Source: Christiangramia portivictoriae DSM 23547
GTDB taxonomy: Bacteria > Bacteroidota > Bacteroidia > Flavobacteriales > Flavobacteriaceae
Length of the DNA stretch: 64,000 bases
Assembly: GCF_000423045.1 (NCBI RefSeq)
Contig: NZ_AUHF01000001.1
Location: 558,001 to 622,000, forward strand
Direction: 5' to 3'
Shown: piece by piece, positions 25,928 through 35,388 of the stretch
Numbering within the stretch: the stretch's first letter is position 1
Layout of the letters: every line of letters begins with the position of its first letter
Notes under the pieces: model-generated
What the model was told of the DNA's origin: nothing
The model's database searches: none
What the model saw: the letters and a program-made list of their open reading frames with translations, nothing else
Made by a program: the position numbers and the translations under genes

Positions 25928-27441
25928 ATTATTTTGATTGGATAGGAAAATGGTCTGTCTATACTCCAGATAAGAAAGCGGTAGCATCTGTAGACACGGG
26001 TACAGCTTATACTTACAGGGAGCTGAATGATCTTTCGGTTCGGCTCGAGAATCACTTGAGAATTGAATATTCTATTGAGAAAGGAGATAGAATTGCAGTG
26101 CTTGCCTCTCATTCGCCAGAATACCTCATACTTTTTATCGCTGCTCAAAGAATGGGAGCAATACTTGTTCCGCTTAATTACAGAGCTTCAGTTTCAGAAC
26201 TGGAATACTGCATTAAGGACGTAGAATCATCATTGGTCATTTATGAAAAGGTATATCAGCCGAAAAAAGTTCAACTAAGAGAAAAAGTATTTTTTAATCA
26301 GGTCGAAATAAGCCAAATCTATGAAGCGGCATCCAGAGAAAATTCAGAAGCAATACCTGCTGAAATTGAACCTGAGCAACCGGTCTTTATCTTTTATACT
26401 TCAGGAACAACCGGAAAACCAAAAGGTGTTTTATACACCAACCGAATGCTCTTCTGGAATAGTTTAAATACTTCGGTACAATTAGAAATCACTTCCGCAG
26501 ATTTTACACTGAATGCGTTGCCGCCTTACCATACTTCCGGTTGGAATGTATTGCTGTTACCAATGTTGCATCGCGGTGCAAGGGTAGATTTTCTGAAAGC
26601 TTTTAAGCCTAAAAAAGTGCTGGATTATATTCAGAATAATTCCATAAGTCTGTTTCTTGCTATTCCCACCATGCTTAGAATGATGGTTCAACACCAGGCT
26701 TTTCAGGGTTTTAAAGCACCAGAGCTAAAATATATTGTGGTAGGAGGAGAAGATCTCTCCATTTCAATTATTGATAAATGGGCAGAAAAAGGGATTCTTT
26801 TACGGCAGGGCTACGGACTCACCGAAGCGGGGCCTTGTATCACCTCCCTGCATCATCATGATGCTCTATGGAAAAAAGGTTCGATTGGGAAACCAAATTT
26901 TTACGTGGACTATAAAATTATAAATGATGAAGATCGGGAAGTGCTGGCTGGTGAAGCTGGAGAGCTGTACCTGCGTGGAAATATTGTCACTCCCGGTTAC
27001 TGGAACAATTCAGCTTATACTCTTGAAAAAATAAAAGATGGCTGGTTTCAAACCGGTGATATTGTAAGAATAGATCCTGAAGGTTTTCTATATATGGTGG
27101 GAAGAAAGAACCAGATGTTTATCTCGGGAGGAGAGAATATTTATCCTTTGGAGATCGAAAATGTATTGCTGAAGAAGAATCTCGTTAAAGAGGCGGCAGT
27201 TATAGGTGTTGAAGATGAAAACTGGGGGGAAGCTGGAGTAGCTTTTCTGGTTGGAAATATTCAGAATTTAAACGAAGAAGAACTGCAGGAAAAGCTTAAA
27301 GACTATCTAGCATCTTACAAGATTCCCAGGCATATTGTATTTCTCAATTCCTTACCTAAGTCCGGGATCGGGAAAATTGACCGTAAACAATTAAAGAAAA
27401 TGTATAAGTTTCTACAAGATGAAAAAAGGAATATTATTTAG
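25924..27441 (+). CDS. AMP-forming acyl-CoA synthetase (class I adenylate-forming)
   Basis: 505 residues. P-loop FYTSGTTGKPKGVLYTNRM (about 157-175), LPPYHTSGWN, A5 motif GYGLTEAGP, A7 GWFQTGDIVRIDPEGF, GRKNQMFISGGENIYPLEIE and the catalytic C-terminal lysine in PKSGIGKIDRK. It activates a carboxylate to the acyl-CoA with ATP. It is shorter than classical acetoacetyl-CoA synthetases (about 650 residues) and belongs to the medium/long-chain FadD/MenE-like branch, so substrate is open. Overlaps symporter and hydrolase genes on both sides, hence one operon. Confidence 0.88.
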   Translation: MNYFDWIGKWSVYTPDKKAVASVDTGTAYTYRELNDLSVRLENHLRIEYSIEKGDRIAVLASHSPEYLILFIAAQRMGAILVPLNYRASVSELEYCIKDVESSLVIYEKVYQPKKVQLREKVFFNQVEISQIYEAASRENSEAIPAEIEPEQPVFIFYTSGTTGKPKGVLYTNRMLFWNSLNTSVQLEITSADFTLNALPPYHTSGWNVLLLPMLHRGARVDFLKAFKPKKVLDYIQNNSISLFLAIPTMLRMMVQHQAFQGFKAPELKYIVVGGEDLSISIIDKWAEKGILLRQGYGLTEAGPCITSLHHHDALWKKGSIGKPNFYVDYKIINDEDREVLAGEAGELYLRGNIVTPGYWNNSAYTLEKIKDGWFQTGDIVRIDPEGFLYMVGRKNQMFISGGENIYPLEIENVLLKKNLVKEAAVIGVEDENWGEAGVAFLVGNIQNLNEEELQEKLKDYLASYKIPRHIVFLNSLPKSGIGKIDRKQLKKMYKFLQDEKRNII

Positions 27442-28345
27442 TCTGTTTAGTATTGTTCTCAGCTCCTTAAGTGCACAGCAAACTATTAGTGAATTAGCAA
27501 CCTACGAACTTCCAGTGAAAACTATCAAAATCAATCAGGAAACAATTGCCTATACCGATGAAGGTAATGGAGACAAAACTCTAGTTTTCGTTCATGGTTT
27601 GTCCAGTAATCTGGATTCGTGGAAGAAGAACCTTCAGGGACTAACTGGAAATTACCGCTGTATAGCAATAGATCTTCCGGGATATGGAAAATCTTCCCGT
27701 AGCAAAACTGATTATAGCTTAGCTGAATATGCCAAGGTTCTAAATGATCTGGTTGATAAGATGGAATTATCGAATGTTGTGCTTATTGGTCATTCCATGG
27801 GCGGGCAGATCTCGATGCATTCGGTATTGGAATATCCACAGACTTATGAAAAATTGATACTTATCGCACCAGCCGGAATTGAAACTTTTACAGAGCAGGA
27901 GGCTGCAGTCATGAAATCTGCATACACTCCAGCGATGGTTGTAAATACTTCAGATGATCAGATTCTGGCAAATTACAAGCTGAATTTTTACAGTTTTCCT
28001 GAAGAAGCTCAATCTATGGTAGATGATAGGATCGCCATGAAAGAGGCAGAAGATTTTCCAGATTATGCTGAAACAGTAGTCAATAACATTCATGCAATGC
28101 TGGAAGAGCCGGTGATCGATGAGATTCAGAGCATTGAAATCCCTGTTCTAATGATCTTCGGAAAGAATGATATGCTGATTCCAAACAAATATTTTCATCC
28201 TTCAGAAAGTATAGAAGGTTTGATAGAAACTTCCGGAGAAAAATTTCAGCATCTGGAAGTTGAGGTGATCGATGAAGCGGGACATTTTGTGAATTTTGAA
28301 AAAGCTGAAGCTGTTAACGCACAAATAAAAACTTTTCTTGATTGA
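27419..28345 (+). CDS. Secreted alpha/beta hydrolase (esterase-like)
   Basis: 308 residues. A signal peptide (MKKGILFSLFSIVLSSLSAQ) predicts periplasmic or outer location. Oxyanion HG motif FVHGLSSNLDSW (about 58-68), nucleophile elbow GHSMGG (Ser126), acidic residue in IFGKNDMLIP and the catalytic His in DEAGHFVNFE (about 293). The start lies 23 nt inside the synthetase gene, and its stop overlaps the next start. It would cleave an ester outside the cytoplasm; the released acid could be taken up by the symporter of the same operon. Confidence 0.85.
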   Translation: MKKGILFSLFSIVLSSLSAQQTISELATYELPVKTIKINQETIAYTDEGNGDKTLVFVHGLSSNLDSWKKNLQGLTGNYRCIAIDLPGYGKSSRSKTDYSLAEYAKVLNDLVDKMELSNVVLIGHSMGGQISMHSVLEYPQTYEKLILIAPAGIETFTEQEAAVMKSAYTPAMVVNTSDDQILANYKLNFYSFPEEAQSMVDDRIAMKEAEDFPDYAETVVNNIHAMLEEPVIDEIQSIEIPVLMIFGKNDMLIPNKYFHPSESIEGLIETSGEKFQHLEVEVIDEAGHFVNFEKAEAVNAQIKTFLD

Positions 28346-29781
28346 TGAAGTCTAAACTTAAAATATTCACCGACTTTTCTGAAGGGGTCTTGCCTCATGA
28401 AGCGTCATTTCTTCAGAAGGCCAACAGGATACGTGATGAAGAGAAGGAGGAAATTTTAAATAAGGTTTGTAGAAATGCCGAACGCTTTTTTACTTCAGAA
28501 GACTTTGATGAAGAGATTGATAAACGCAAATATGCTTATATCAAAAAGTGGATAGCACATAAACTCGAGAGAGCCGATGTCGATGCACATCTCGAATACC
28601 TGAGTTTTATAGAAAAACAGGTATTGACAGATACTATTACTTCCATAGAAGAAAAGGAACTGCTGGAGAATATTAATGTCTACGATCAAACCTCGTTCTA
28701 TTTCCAGAAATTCTATGAACTTGTTCGTGAATACCAGGATTATTTGCTGGTAAGATTCAGATATCAGGATTGTGAGCTTACCGAAGCTTTTTTAAAACAA
28801 AACCTGGAAGCCTATCAGCGCTCTTTAGCTGTAAAAGATGAAATTTTTCATGCAACCAAGGATCTGACCCGACAATACACCTCACAAAAGATCAATACAA
28901 AGCATTGGGAGTCCAGATTACTGGAGTATCTCTATGATGATAAGCTAGATGGTCGCAATAAATATCATGCCTTTATCAGGCTGGTTTTTCTCTATTTTAA
29001 TTACAAGGAATATGAGAAAGCACGCAAGGTTTTCGATTATATCGATGATTGCTTTAAACATGGATTGATGTATTCCAGGCGTGTGCTTTTTAATTATTAT
29101 GCAAACCGGGTGATCCTGCATTCGAATTTAAAGGATTTGGATCAGGCTGAGTATTATGCCCATCTGTCGGTGAAACAGGATAATAGCGACAAGCTTTTCT
29201 ACCTGAATAATCTCGTAGCGATCCTGCTGAAAAAGAATAAGAACAGGGAAGCGCTGGATCTTCTGACTGAAAATTATAAACTTTTTAAAAGTTCCTATAA
29301 CCATCATCAAAAACTTGGATTCGCCACGCATTACGTTCGTACCCTGGTGAGGAATAAACGACTGAATATTGCAGAAACCTTTGCGGGTAACTTCCTGTAT
29401 GAGAATCGCAAGCACGTTTTTGAACATCGTTGGGGCAGGTTTTTCTCAAACTACCTCATGTTGCTAACTACGGCAGAGAAGCCTGCTGAAGTGATCAAGA
29501 TCACCAAAAAGTATAATCTTCTTGAGCGTGAAACAGAGGAAATGGGTCGGGAAAATCTTGTACCCAAGATTCACTGGTACTATTATCTGGCTAACTACCT
29601 CAATGGTCAGTATTCTGAGGATAAATTATTCGAAAGGCTGGTGGAAAGCATTGAGGCTTCCAATCTCAATACAGAAGGATTAGAAAGGCTAAATGAATTT
29701 ATAGATCGACTGGCTTTTTCTCTTCCAGGCTTCTTTTCAAAACTAAAGTCGCACTTTGAGGAGAGTTCCCTTAATTACTAA
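28345..29781 (+). CDS. Unknown cytoplasmic helical-repeat (TPR-like) protein
   Basis: 478 residues from the ATG at 28345, which overlaps the upstream TGA (a TTG three nt earlier is less likely). No signal peptide or membrane helix. Strongly helical with many Tyr/Leu/Lys; segments such as YFNYKEYEKARKVFDYID, DLDQAEYYAHLSVKQ and LNNLVAILLKKNKNREAL look like degenerate tetratricopeptide helices. I do not recognise the family. Being last in the symporter-synthetase-hydrolase operon it may be a regulator or scaffold, or simply a passenger. Confidence 0.7.
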   Translation: MKSKLKIFTDFSEGVLPHEASFLQKANRIRDEEKEEILNKVCRNAERFFTSEDFDEEIDKRKYAYIKKWIAHKLERADVDAHLEYLSFIEKQVLTDTITSIEEKELLENINVYDQTSFYFQKFYELVREYQDYLLVRFRYQDCELTEAFLKQNLEAYQRSLAVKDEIFHATKDLTRQYTSQKINTKHWESRLLEYLYDDKLDGRNKYHAFIRLVFLYFNYKEYEKARKVFDYIDDCFKHGLMYSRRVLFNYYANRVILHSNLKDLDQAEYYAHLSVKQDNSDKLFYLNNLVAILLKKNKNREALDLLTENYKLFKSSYNHHQKLGFATHYVRTLVRNKRLNIAETFAGNFLYENRKHVFEHRWGRFFSNYLMLLTTAEKPAEVIKITKKYNLLERETEEMGRENLVPKIHWYYYLANYLNGQYSEDKLFERLVESIEASNLNTEGLERLNEFIDRLAFSLPGFFSKLKSHFEESSLNY

Positions 29782-29852
29782 AACTCTGCGATTTTTTAAT
29801 ACTGGTGGTAGCCAGAATTTTTAACGGTCATACTTCACAATCTTGACTCAGC

Positions 29853-29884
29853 CCACCCAGTACTGCATTCTCTTGTTAATTTCG
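29853..29884 (+). promoter_or_regulatory. Probable promoter of the TonB receptor-hydrolase-bdh operon
   Basis: TTG at 29853-29855 and TAATTTCG at 29877-29884 (one mismatch to TAnnTTTG), 21 nt apart; leader about 24 nt. It separates the two operons of the 3-hydroxybutyrate-type locus. Confidence 0.4.
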
Positions 29885-29911
29885 TCTTAAAACAATCAAA
29901 AACTATCTTTT

Positions 29912-32389
29912 ATGAAGATCAGACTTTTCACCATTATGAGCATGCTATTCGGCGTTTTTGCATACGCTCAAACGGGAAGCATTAGCGGGACAGTTACAGA
30001 TGCCGCTACCGGGGAACCTTTACTGGGAACTAATATTGTAGTAAGAGGAACCAACACCGGTGCTACCACCAACGAGAATGGAAATTATAAACTGGATCTT
30101 GAACCAGATGATTATACCATTGAGGTTTTCTTTATGGGTTACGAAACTCTTACCAGGGATATTAGCATCGCTGAAGGGCAGAACATGACCATGGATTTTA
30201 GTTTAAATCCATCATCCTCGGTAATGGATGAAGTTGTGGTTTCAGCAAATAGAAGACCACAGAAGATCACTAAAGCACCGGCAACAGTCAATGTAATCTC
30301 TGCAAAGCAGATCGCTGATTTTCCTGGTCCCAATCCGGGTGAATTAGCCGCCAGACAAAAAGGAGTGGATTTTATTAGAACAGGAGTGCAGGGAACCGGA
30401 ATCAATATTCGAGGATTCAATTCGGCTTTCAACTCTAAAAACCTTCAGATAGAAGATGGGAGAATTTCTTCGCTGGTAGCTACAGGTTTGCCGCTTGGCT
30501 CTTTTACGACGATCACTAAGGAGGATATTGAAAGAGTCGAGATCATTTTAGGTCCTAATGCAGCTCTTTATGGTCCTAATGCGCATAACGGACTCGTAAA
30601 CACACTTACCAAAGACCCAAGAACTTCTGAAGGTCTGGACCTTGTGGTTGGAGCTGGTAACCAGAAGCAGTTCACAGTTCGTGGGCGCTATGCCATGGAG
30701 GTGAGCGATAAATTTGCTTTTAAAGTCTGGGCAGAAAGAACTCAGGGAGAGGAATTTGATTATGTAGATTCAGTTTACGTGGGAACTACAGCATATAATG
30801 AACTGGATCTGGATAGAGACTTTTCGACAACAAAATATGGTGCAGCTACTTATTTCAGTCTTAATGAAACCAGTGATTTGATCGCTTCTTACGGGCACAG
30901 TAATAACTCAAACCTTGGAGTTACGAATGCTGGTAGAAACCAGATTAAGGACTGGTCTATAGATTATTTACAGTTAAAATATGTCTCCCCGCATTTCTAC
31001 GGAAACTTATATCACACCTGGAGTAAAACTGAAGATACCTACGCGATCAATCAGCGTACACAAAACTATGTTTCTTTTATCAATAATGGATTTACAGATG
31101 AGGAAGCAAGAGCAAGATCTTTTACCGAGCAGTGGTTCCCAATTGAAGGAGCTCCGAATGGAGGAATTAGCCTTCCAAGAGGATCTGTCTTTGAGGATGC
31201 TTCTACAAGGTTGAATGCAGAAGCGCAGTATAATAATAACTTCGGAAATCTTACTTACGTGGTTGGCGCTCAATACCAGAAAGATAATGCTGATTCTAAT
31301 GGTACTTATCTTTTAGATGAAGAAGGAACCATTGAAATTGATCAGGTTGGAGTTTATGGCCAGTTGGAATATAGTTTTGAGGATGCAGGAGTGGATCTTT
31401 TATTCGTAGGTAGATATGATGATCATGAACTATATGGAGGAAACTTTATTCCGAAAGCAGCGATCGTGAAGAACTTTGACTTTGGTAGTTTCAGGCTAAC
31501 TTATGGAAAAGGTATTGCAGCTCCATCGATATTAAACCTTAGCGGAAACCTTTTTGGGGGTCTTGTGCTGGGTAATGGAGAAGGTTTCACGTTACAGGAT
31601 GGTACAGAAATTCCTGAGCTAAAAGTTGAAACTATAAAATCCTGGGAAATGGGATATAAAGGAAAATTGTTTGGAGAAAAGACATTTTTCGAAGCGAATG
31701 CATACTACAATAAATCTGAAGATTTCTTAAGTCCGCTTATCAACATTTCAGCGACTTCTCCGGTTGCGACCAGGGGAGAGACTCCAATTGGAGATGTGAT
31801 CGCAGGTTCAGATGGTTCTTTTGTACTTACATATCTCAACTTCGGGCAAGTGGATACTTATGGTGCAGATCTTGGAATCAACTACTTCCTTAATGATAAA
31901 AACCGACTCTCATTTAACTACTCATATTTTGGATATGAACTGGATGAGAATGATCCGGCAAACGATGCAAACAGAGATGGACAGGTACTGGAGACAGATC
32001 TTCCTATCAATACTCCAGAAAATAAATTTGGGATTGGATATTACTATACCGGAGCTAAATTCTTTGGATCTCTATATGGCCGTTATGTACAGGAATACGA
32101 CTTCTTTTCAGGAATCAATATCGCTGCTGAAACTCAGGACCTGAATGGTGATGGAGTAGATGACGTCATCGAAAATGCGAGAAACGGTAGAACCTGGAAT
32201 TATGGTCCACTAGGAGGATTCTTCAATATGGATCTTAACGCTGGTTACCACGTGAACGATAACTGGACCGTTGGAGTTTCTGTAACCAATCTTTTTGATT
32301 CTGAAGTAAGACAATTTGTGGCTTCTCCGGAAATTGGAAGACTGTTTATGGTAGAGCTGAAATATCACCTGCCAATAGGAAAGAATTAA
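29912..32389 (+). CDS. TonB-dependent outer-membrane receptor
   Basis: 825 residues. Signal peptide (MSMLFGVFAYAQ), carboxypeptidase-regulatory-like domain (about 22-105: GSISGTVTDAATGEPLLGTN), plug with TITKEDIERVEIILGPNAAL and GPNAHNGLVN, then the barrel ending VGVSVTNLFDSEVRQF and a C-terminal strand. No SusD homologue follows; instead an alpha/beta hydrolase (20 nt downstream) and a 3-hydroxybutyrate dehydrogenase. It is not obviously a siderophore or starch receptor; import of an ester or oligo-ester is inferred from the operon. Confidence 0.9.
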   Translation: MKIRLFTIMSMLFGVFAYAQTGSISGTVTDAATGEPLLGTNIVVRGTNTGATTNENGNYKLDLEPDDYTIEVFFMGYETLTRDISIAEGQNMTMDFSLNPSSSVMDEVVVSANRRPQKITKAPATVNVISAKQIADFPGPNPGELAARQKGVDFIRTGVQGTGINIRGFNSAFNSKNLQIEDGRISSLVATGLPLGSFTTITKEDIERVEIILGPNAALYGPNAHNGLVNTLTKDPRTSEGLDLVVGAGNQKQFTVRGRYAMEVSDKFAFKVWAERTQGEEFDYVDSVYVGTTAYNELDLDRDFSTTKYGAATYFSLNETSDLIASYGHSNNSNLGVTNAGRNQIKDWSIDYLQLKYVSPHFYGNLYHTWSKTEDTYAINQRTQNYVSFINNGFTDEEARARSFTEQWFPIEGAPNGGISLPRGSVFEDASTRLNAEAQYNNNFGNLTYVVGAQYQKDNADSNGTYLLDEEGTIEIDQVGVYGQLEYSFEDAGVDLLFVGRYDDHELYGGNFIPKAAIVKNFDFGSFRLTYGKGIAAPSILNLSGNLFGGLVLGNGEGFTLQDGTEIPELKVETIKSWEMGYKGKLFGEKTFFEANAYYNKSEDFLSPLINISATSPVATRGETPIGDVIAGSDGSFVLTYLNFGQVDTYGADLGINYFLNDKNRLSFNYSYFGYELDENDPANDANRDGQVLETDLPINTPENKFGIGYYYTGAKFFGSLYGRYVQEYDFFSGINIAAETQDLNGDGVDDVIENARNGRTWNYGPLGGFFNMDLNAGYHVNDNWTVGVSVTNLFDSEVRQFVASPEIGRLFMVELKYHLPIGKN

Positions 32390-32409
32390 GATTAAATCCT
32401 GTATAACAG

Positions 32410-33201
32410 ATGATCTGTAAAGCAGAATTAGAAAATGGGATTAGCCTTGAATATCTTGATCGGGGAGAAGGAGAAGTAATTCTTTTTATTCACGGATTGG
32501 GATCTACAAAGGCAGATTGGGATCTTCAGAAGGAATTGTTTTCAGAAGAATTTAGGATCATAGCGCCAGATCTTCGGGGACACGGAAACTCTTCAAAACC
32601 TAAGCTAAAAGAGGATTACGGAGTTCAAAAGTGTGCAGAAGACATGAAGCTGTTGTTGGATAAATTGAAGATAGCAGATTGCATCATAGTAGGTTTTTCA
32701 ATGGGTGGCGCGATCGCATTTGAGATGGCTACCAGGTTCAGTGAAAGAATCTCGAAAATTGTCATTGTGAATACCGCGCCAGATTTTAATGCGCTAGGAG
32801 AGATGGGAGAGCAAATGGTCGCAGAACGAACTGAAATGTTGAGGTCCCGGGGGATGGATGCCATGGCACAAAAAGTAGCTGAAGGAATGTTTCCTGAAAA
32901 GGATCAGAAAGATCTGAGAACAGCTTTTTATTCGAGAGCAAAAGAGAACGATCTGGAGGCTTATTACAATTCTTTTATCACACTTATGGAGTGGGGAATT
33001 GGAGATAAGATTAAAACTATAAAGACACCAACTCTGGTAGTTGCATCAGAACTGGATTATACACCGGTGACTTTAAAGCAATCTTACACTTCAGAAATGA
33101 TAAATGCAAAATTGGAAGTAATTAATGATTCCAGGCATGGAGTAACCATGGATCAGCCAGAAAAATTTAATAAAGCACTTCTAAAATTTTTTAGATCATG
33201 A
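32410..33201 (+). CDS. Cytoplasmic alpha/beta hydrolase
   Basis: 263 residues, no signal peptide. LFIHGLGSTKADWDLQ gives the oxyanion hole, GFSMGG the nucleophile elbow (Ser97), ELDYTP the acid region and SRHGVTMDQP the catalytic His (about 245). Most like 3-oxoadipate enol-lactonase/short-ester hydrolases. Its last bases overlap the dehydrogenase start, so the two act in one pathway; a dimer or short-oligomer hydroxy-ester hydrolase would fit (inference). Confidence 0.85.
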   Translation: MICKAELENGISLEYLDRGEGEVILFIHGLGSTKADWDLQKELFSEEFRIIAPDLRGHGNSSKPKLKEDYGVQKCAEDMKLLLDKLKIADCIIVGFSMGGAIAFEMATRFSERISKIVIVNTAPDFNALGEMGEQMVAERTEMLRSRGMDAMAQKVAEGMFPEKDQKDLRTAFYSRAKENDLEAYYNSFITLMEWGIGDKIKTIKTPTLVVASELDYTPVTLKQSYTSEMINAKLEVINDSRHGVTMDQPEKFNKALLKFFRS

Positions 33202-33968
33202 ACAGAGTAGCTTTGATAACCGGAAGTACCAGTGGAATTGGCAAGTCTATTGCGATTGCATTTGCTGATGCTGGATACGATATTATGTTTCATGGACTGG
33301 AAAAGAATGGCGCAGAGATCGCCGGTAAAATTTGTGAAAAACATTCGGTACGAACAAATTTTTCCAATGCTAACCTGAAGGATCAGGAGGCTATTAAAGA
33401 ACTTATTGCAACAACAATAAATGAATTTGGAAAGATCGATATACTCGTAAATAATGCCGGAATTCAATATGTCTCCAAAGTAGAAGAATTTCCACTGGAT
33501 AAATGGAATGATATCATAGCCATCAACCTGAGTTCTGTTTTTGTTGCTTCCAGAGCCGTCTGGCCTTCTATGAAAAGTAATGGATTTGGCAGGATCATCA
33601 ATATTTCCTCTGTACACGGCATCCGGGCTTCAGAATATAAGTCGGCTTATGTCTCTGCAAAACACGGGGTTATAGGTCTAACGAAAGTTCTGGGTCTGGA
33701 AGGTGCAGGCCATAATATTACCTGTAATGCTATTTGCCCTGGTTACGTCAAAACTCCTTTGGTGGAAGGGCAGATCCAAGACCAGGCGAAAGCTCATGGT
33801 CTTACCGAAGATGAGGTAGTAAAACAGGTGATGCTTAAGAAGCAGGCCGTCAAAGAATTCATCCCGGAAAGAAAGATCGCAGAATTAGCTCTTTTCTTAG
33901 CGAAGGAAGATGCTTCAGCAATTACAGGATCAGCCTACGTGTTGGACGGCGGCTGGAGCGCACAGTAA
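33198..33968 (+). CDS. bdhA: D-3-hydroxybutyrate dehydrogenase (SDR)
   Basis: 256 residues. NAD-binding TGSTSGIG (8-15), NNAG (85-88), catalytic Ser138, Tyr151 and Lys155. Family knowledge: in the Pseudomonas fragi enzyme the substrate carboxylate is held by Gln94, His144, Lys152 and Gln196. With a constant offset of four, all are present here as Gln90 (NNAGIQ), His140 (SVHG), Lys148 (YKSAY) and Gln192 (EGQI). That is much stronger than a general SDR call. It oxidises (R)-3-hydroxybutyrate to acetoacetate with NAD+. Its ATG overlaps the hydrolase stop, and a terminator follows. Confidence 0.93.
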   Translation: MNRVALITGSTSGIGKSIAIAFADAGYDIMFHGLEKNGAEIAGKICEKHSVRTNFSNANLKDQEAIKELIATTINEFGKIDILVNNAGIQYVSKVEEFPLDKWNDIIAINLSSVFVASRAVWPSMKSNGFGRIINISSVHGIRASEYKSAYVSAKHGVIGLTKVLGLEGAGHNITCNAICPGYVKTPLVEGQIQDQAKAHGLTEDEVVKQVMLKKQAVKEFIPERKIAELALFLAKEDASAITGSAYVLDGGWSAQ

Positions 33969-33984
33969 ATTTAATAGTTTGTTG

Positions 33985-34027
33985 GACAGAGGTAGGATAT
34001 TTATTTATTCTGCCTTTGTCTTTATTA
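33985..34027 (+). terminator. Terminator after bdhA
   Basis: 11-bp stem (33985-33995 with 34010-34020, two G-U pairs in RNA), 14-nt loop, then TTTATTA. Marks the end of the receptor-hydrolase-dehydrogenase operon. Confidence 0.6.
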
Positions 34028-34092
34028 GTTAAAATGAACTAAAAATCTGTGGCAACCGCAGGATTCCCAATATCTTCGCAAAAAACTACTTA

Positions 34093-35319
34093 ATGCGCTG
34101 GTTGATTCTTGCCGTTATCTACATTATCGTAGATCTTTACGCTTTTCAGGCTTTACGGATATTTTCAAAGAATGTTTGGGTAACCTCGTTCTATTTCCTG
34201 ATTTCGATCATAGTAATTGCTAATCTTTTCTATCAATTCAATCAGCCAAATCCTAACGATGGTTTTGGAGGTGGAAGAGGCTATGCCATAGGAATATTTC
34301 TGGCATTTTTTGTAGCTAAAATTGTACTTGCCCTGGTACTTCTGGGTGAAGATTTCTTGAGGCTTCCATTCGCAGGTTTCCAGAAACTATTTGGTTCTTC
34401 AGAAAGTTTTTCCATTCCGTCAAGAAGAAAATTTATAAGTACTGTTGCTCTGGGTCTTGCAGCTATTCCATTTGCCGGATTGCTGTATGGGATGGTCAAG
34501 GGGCGATACAACTTCAGGGTGTTGCGATATACACTTTATTTCGATGATCTTCCCGAGGCTTTTGATGGTTATACCATCAGCCAGATTAGTGATGTACATA
34601 GTGGAAGTTTCGATAATAAAGAAAAGATACAGTATGGTGTTGACCTCTTGAAAGAGCAGGAAAGTGATCTGGTGGTTTTTACCGGAGATCTTGTAAATAA
34701 CAAAGCTTCGGAGATGGAGAACTGGAAAGATGTATTTTCACAGGTAAATGCCAGGGACGGTGTATATTCTATTCTTGGGAATCATGATTATGGAGATTAT
34801 ACGCAGTGGGAAAGTCCGGAAGCAAAAAAGCAGAATTTACAACGCCTGAAGGATACTCATGCAGAAATGGGTTGGAAGCTAATGCTGAACGATCACAGTC
34901 TTATTGAGAGAAACGGAGAAAAGATAGCGCTGGTTGGAGTAGAGAATTGGGGAATTGGCGGATTCAAAAAAGCCGGTGATCTTCAAAAAGCCGGAAACGG
35001 ACTCTCCAGCAAAGATTTTAAAGTTTTGCTGAGCCACGATCCTTCGCATTGGGAAGAAGAAGTGAAGAAAGACGAAAAACTTTATCATTTAACCCTTAGT
35101 GGCCATACCCATGGAATGCAATTTGGGATCGAGATCCCGGGCTGGCTAAAATGGAGTCCTGTGCAGTATCGTTACAAGCACTGGGCTGGAATTTATGAAG
35201 AAGCAGGACGCTATATTAATGTAAACAGGGGCTTCGGATTTCTGGCGTATCCTGGTAGAATAGGAATATGGCCTGAAATTAGCGTAATCGAACTGAAAAA
35301 AGGACCTAAACCAGCTTAA
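34093..35319 (+). CDS. Membrane-anchored metallophosphoesterase (YkuE-like)
   Basis: 408 residues. Three N-terminal membrane helices (about 1-20, 28-45, 65-90), then SRRKFISTVALGLAAIPFAG, a Tat-like motif in front of a fourth helix. The catalytic domain follows with SDVHSG, VFTGDLVNN, LGNHDYGDY and LSGHTHGMQFG, the four metal-binding blocks of calcineurin-like phosphoesterases. Substrate unknown; related enzymes act on phospholipid or lipid-A-type pyrophosphates. A TATCTTCG box at 34071-34078 could be its promoter. Confidence 0.85.
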   Translation: MRWLILAVIYIIVDLYAFQALRIFSKNVWVTSFYFLISIIVIANLFYQFNQPNPNDGFGGGRGYAIGIFLAFFVAKIVLALVLLGEDFLRLPFAGFQKLFGSSESFSIPSRRKFISTVALGLAAIPFAGLLYGMVKGRYNFRVLRYTLYFDDLPEAFDGYTISQISDVHSGSFDNKEKIQYGVDLLKEQESDLVVFTGDLVNNKASEMENWKDVFSQVNARDGVYSILGNHDYGDYTQWESPEAKKQNLQRLKDTHAEMGWKLMLNDHSLIERNGEKIALVGVENWGIGGFKKAGDLQKAGNGLSSKDFKVLLSHDPSHWEEEVKKDEKLYHLTLSGHTHGMQFGIEIPGWLKWSPVQYRYKHWAGIYEEAGRYINVNRGFGFLAYPGRIGIWPEISVIELKKGPKPA

Positions 35320-35333
35320 ACCAAAGATTTTCC

Positions 35334-35341
35334 TATATTTG
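35334..35341 (+). promoter_or_regulatory. -7 box of thioredoxin-like gene
   Basis: TATATTTG, perfect TAnnTTTG, about 47 nt before the ATG; no clear -33 TTG. Confidence 0.45.
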
Positions 35342-35388
35342 ATGATGGCTGGCAAACACGGTAAACAACCGAAATTAAATACTGAATT

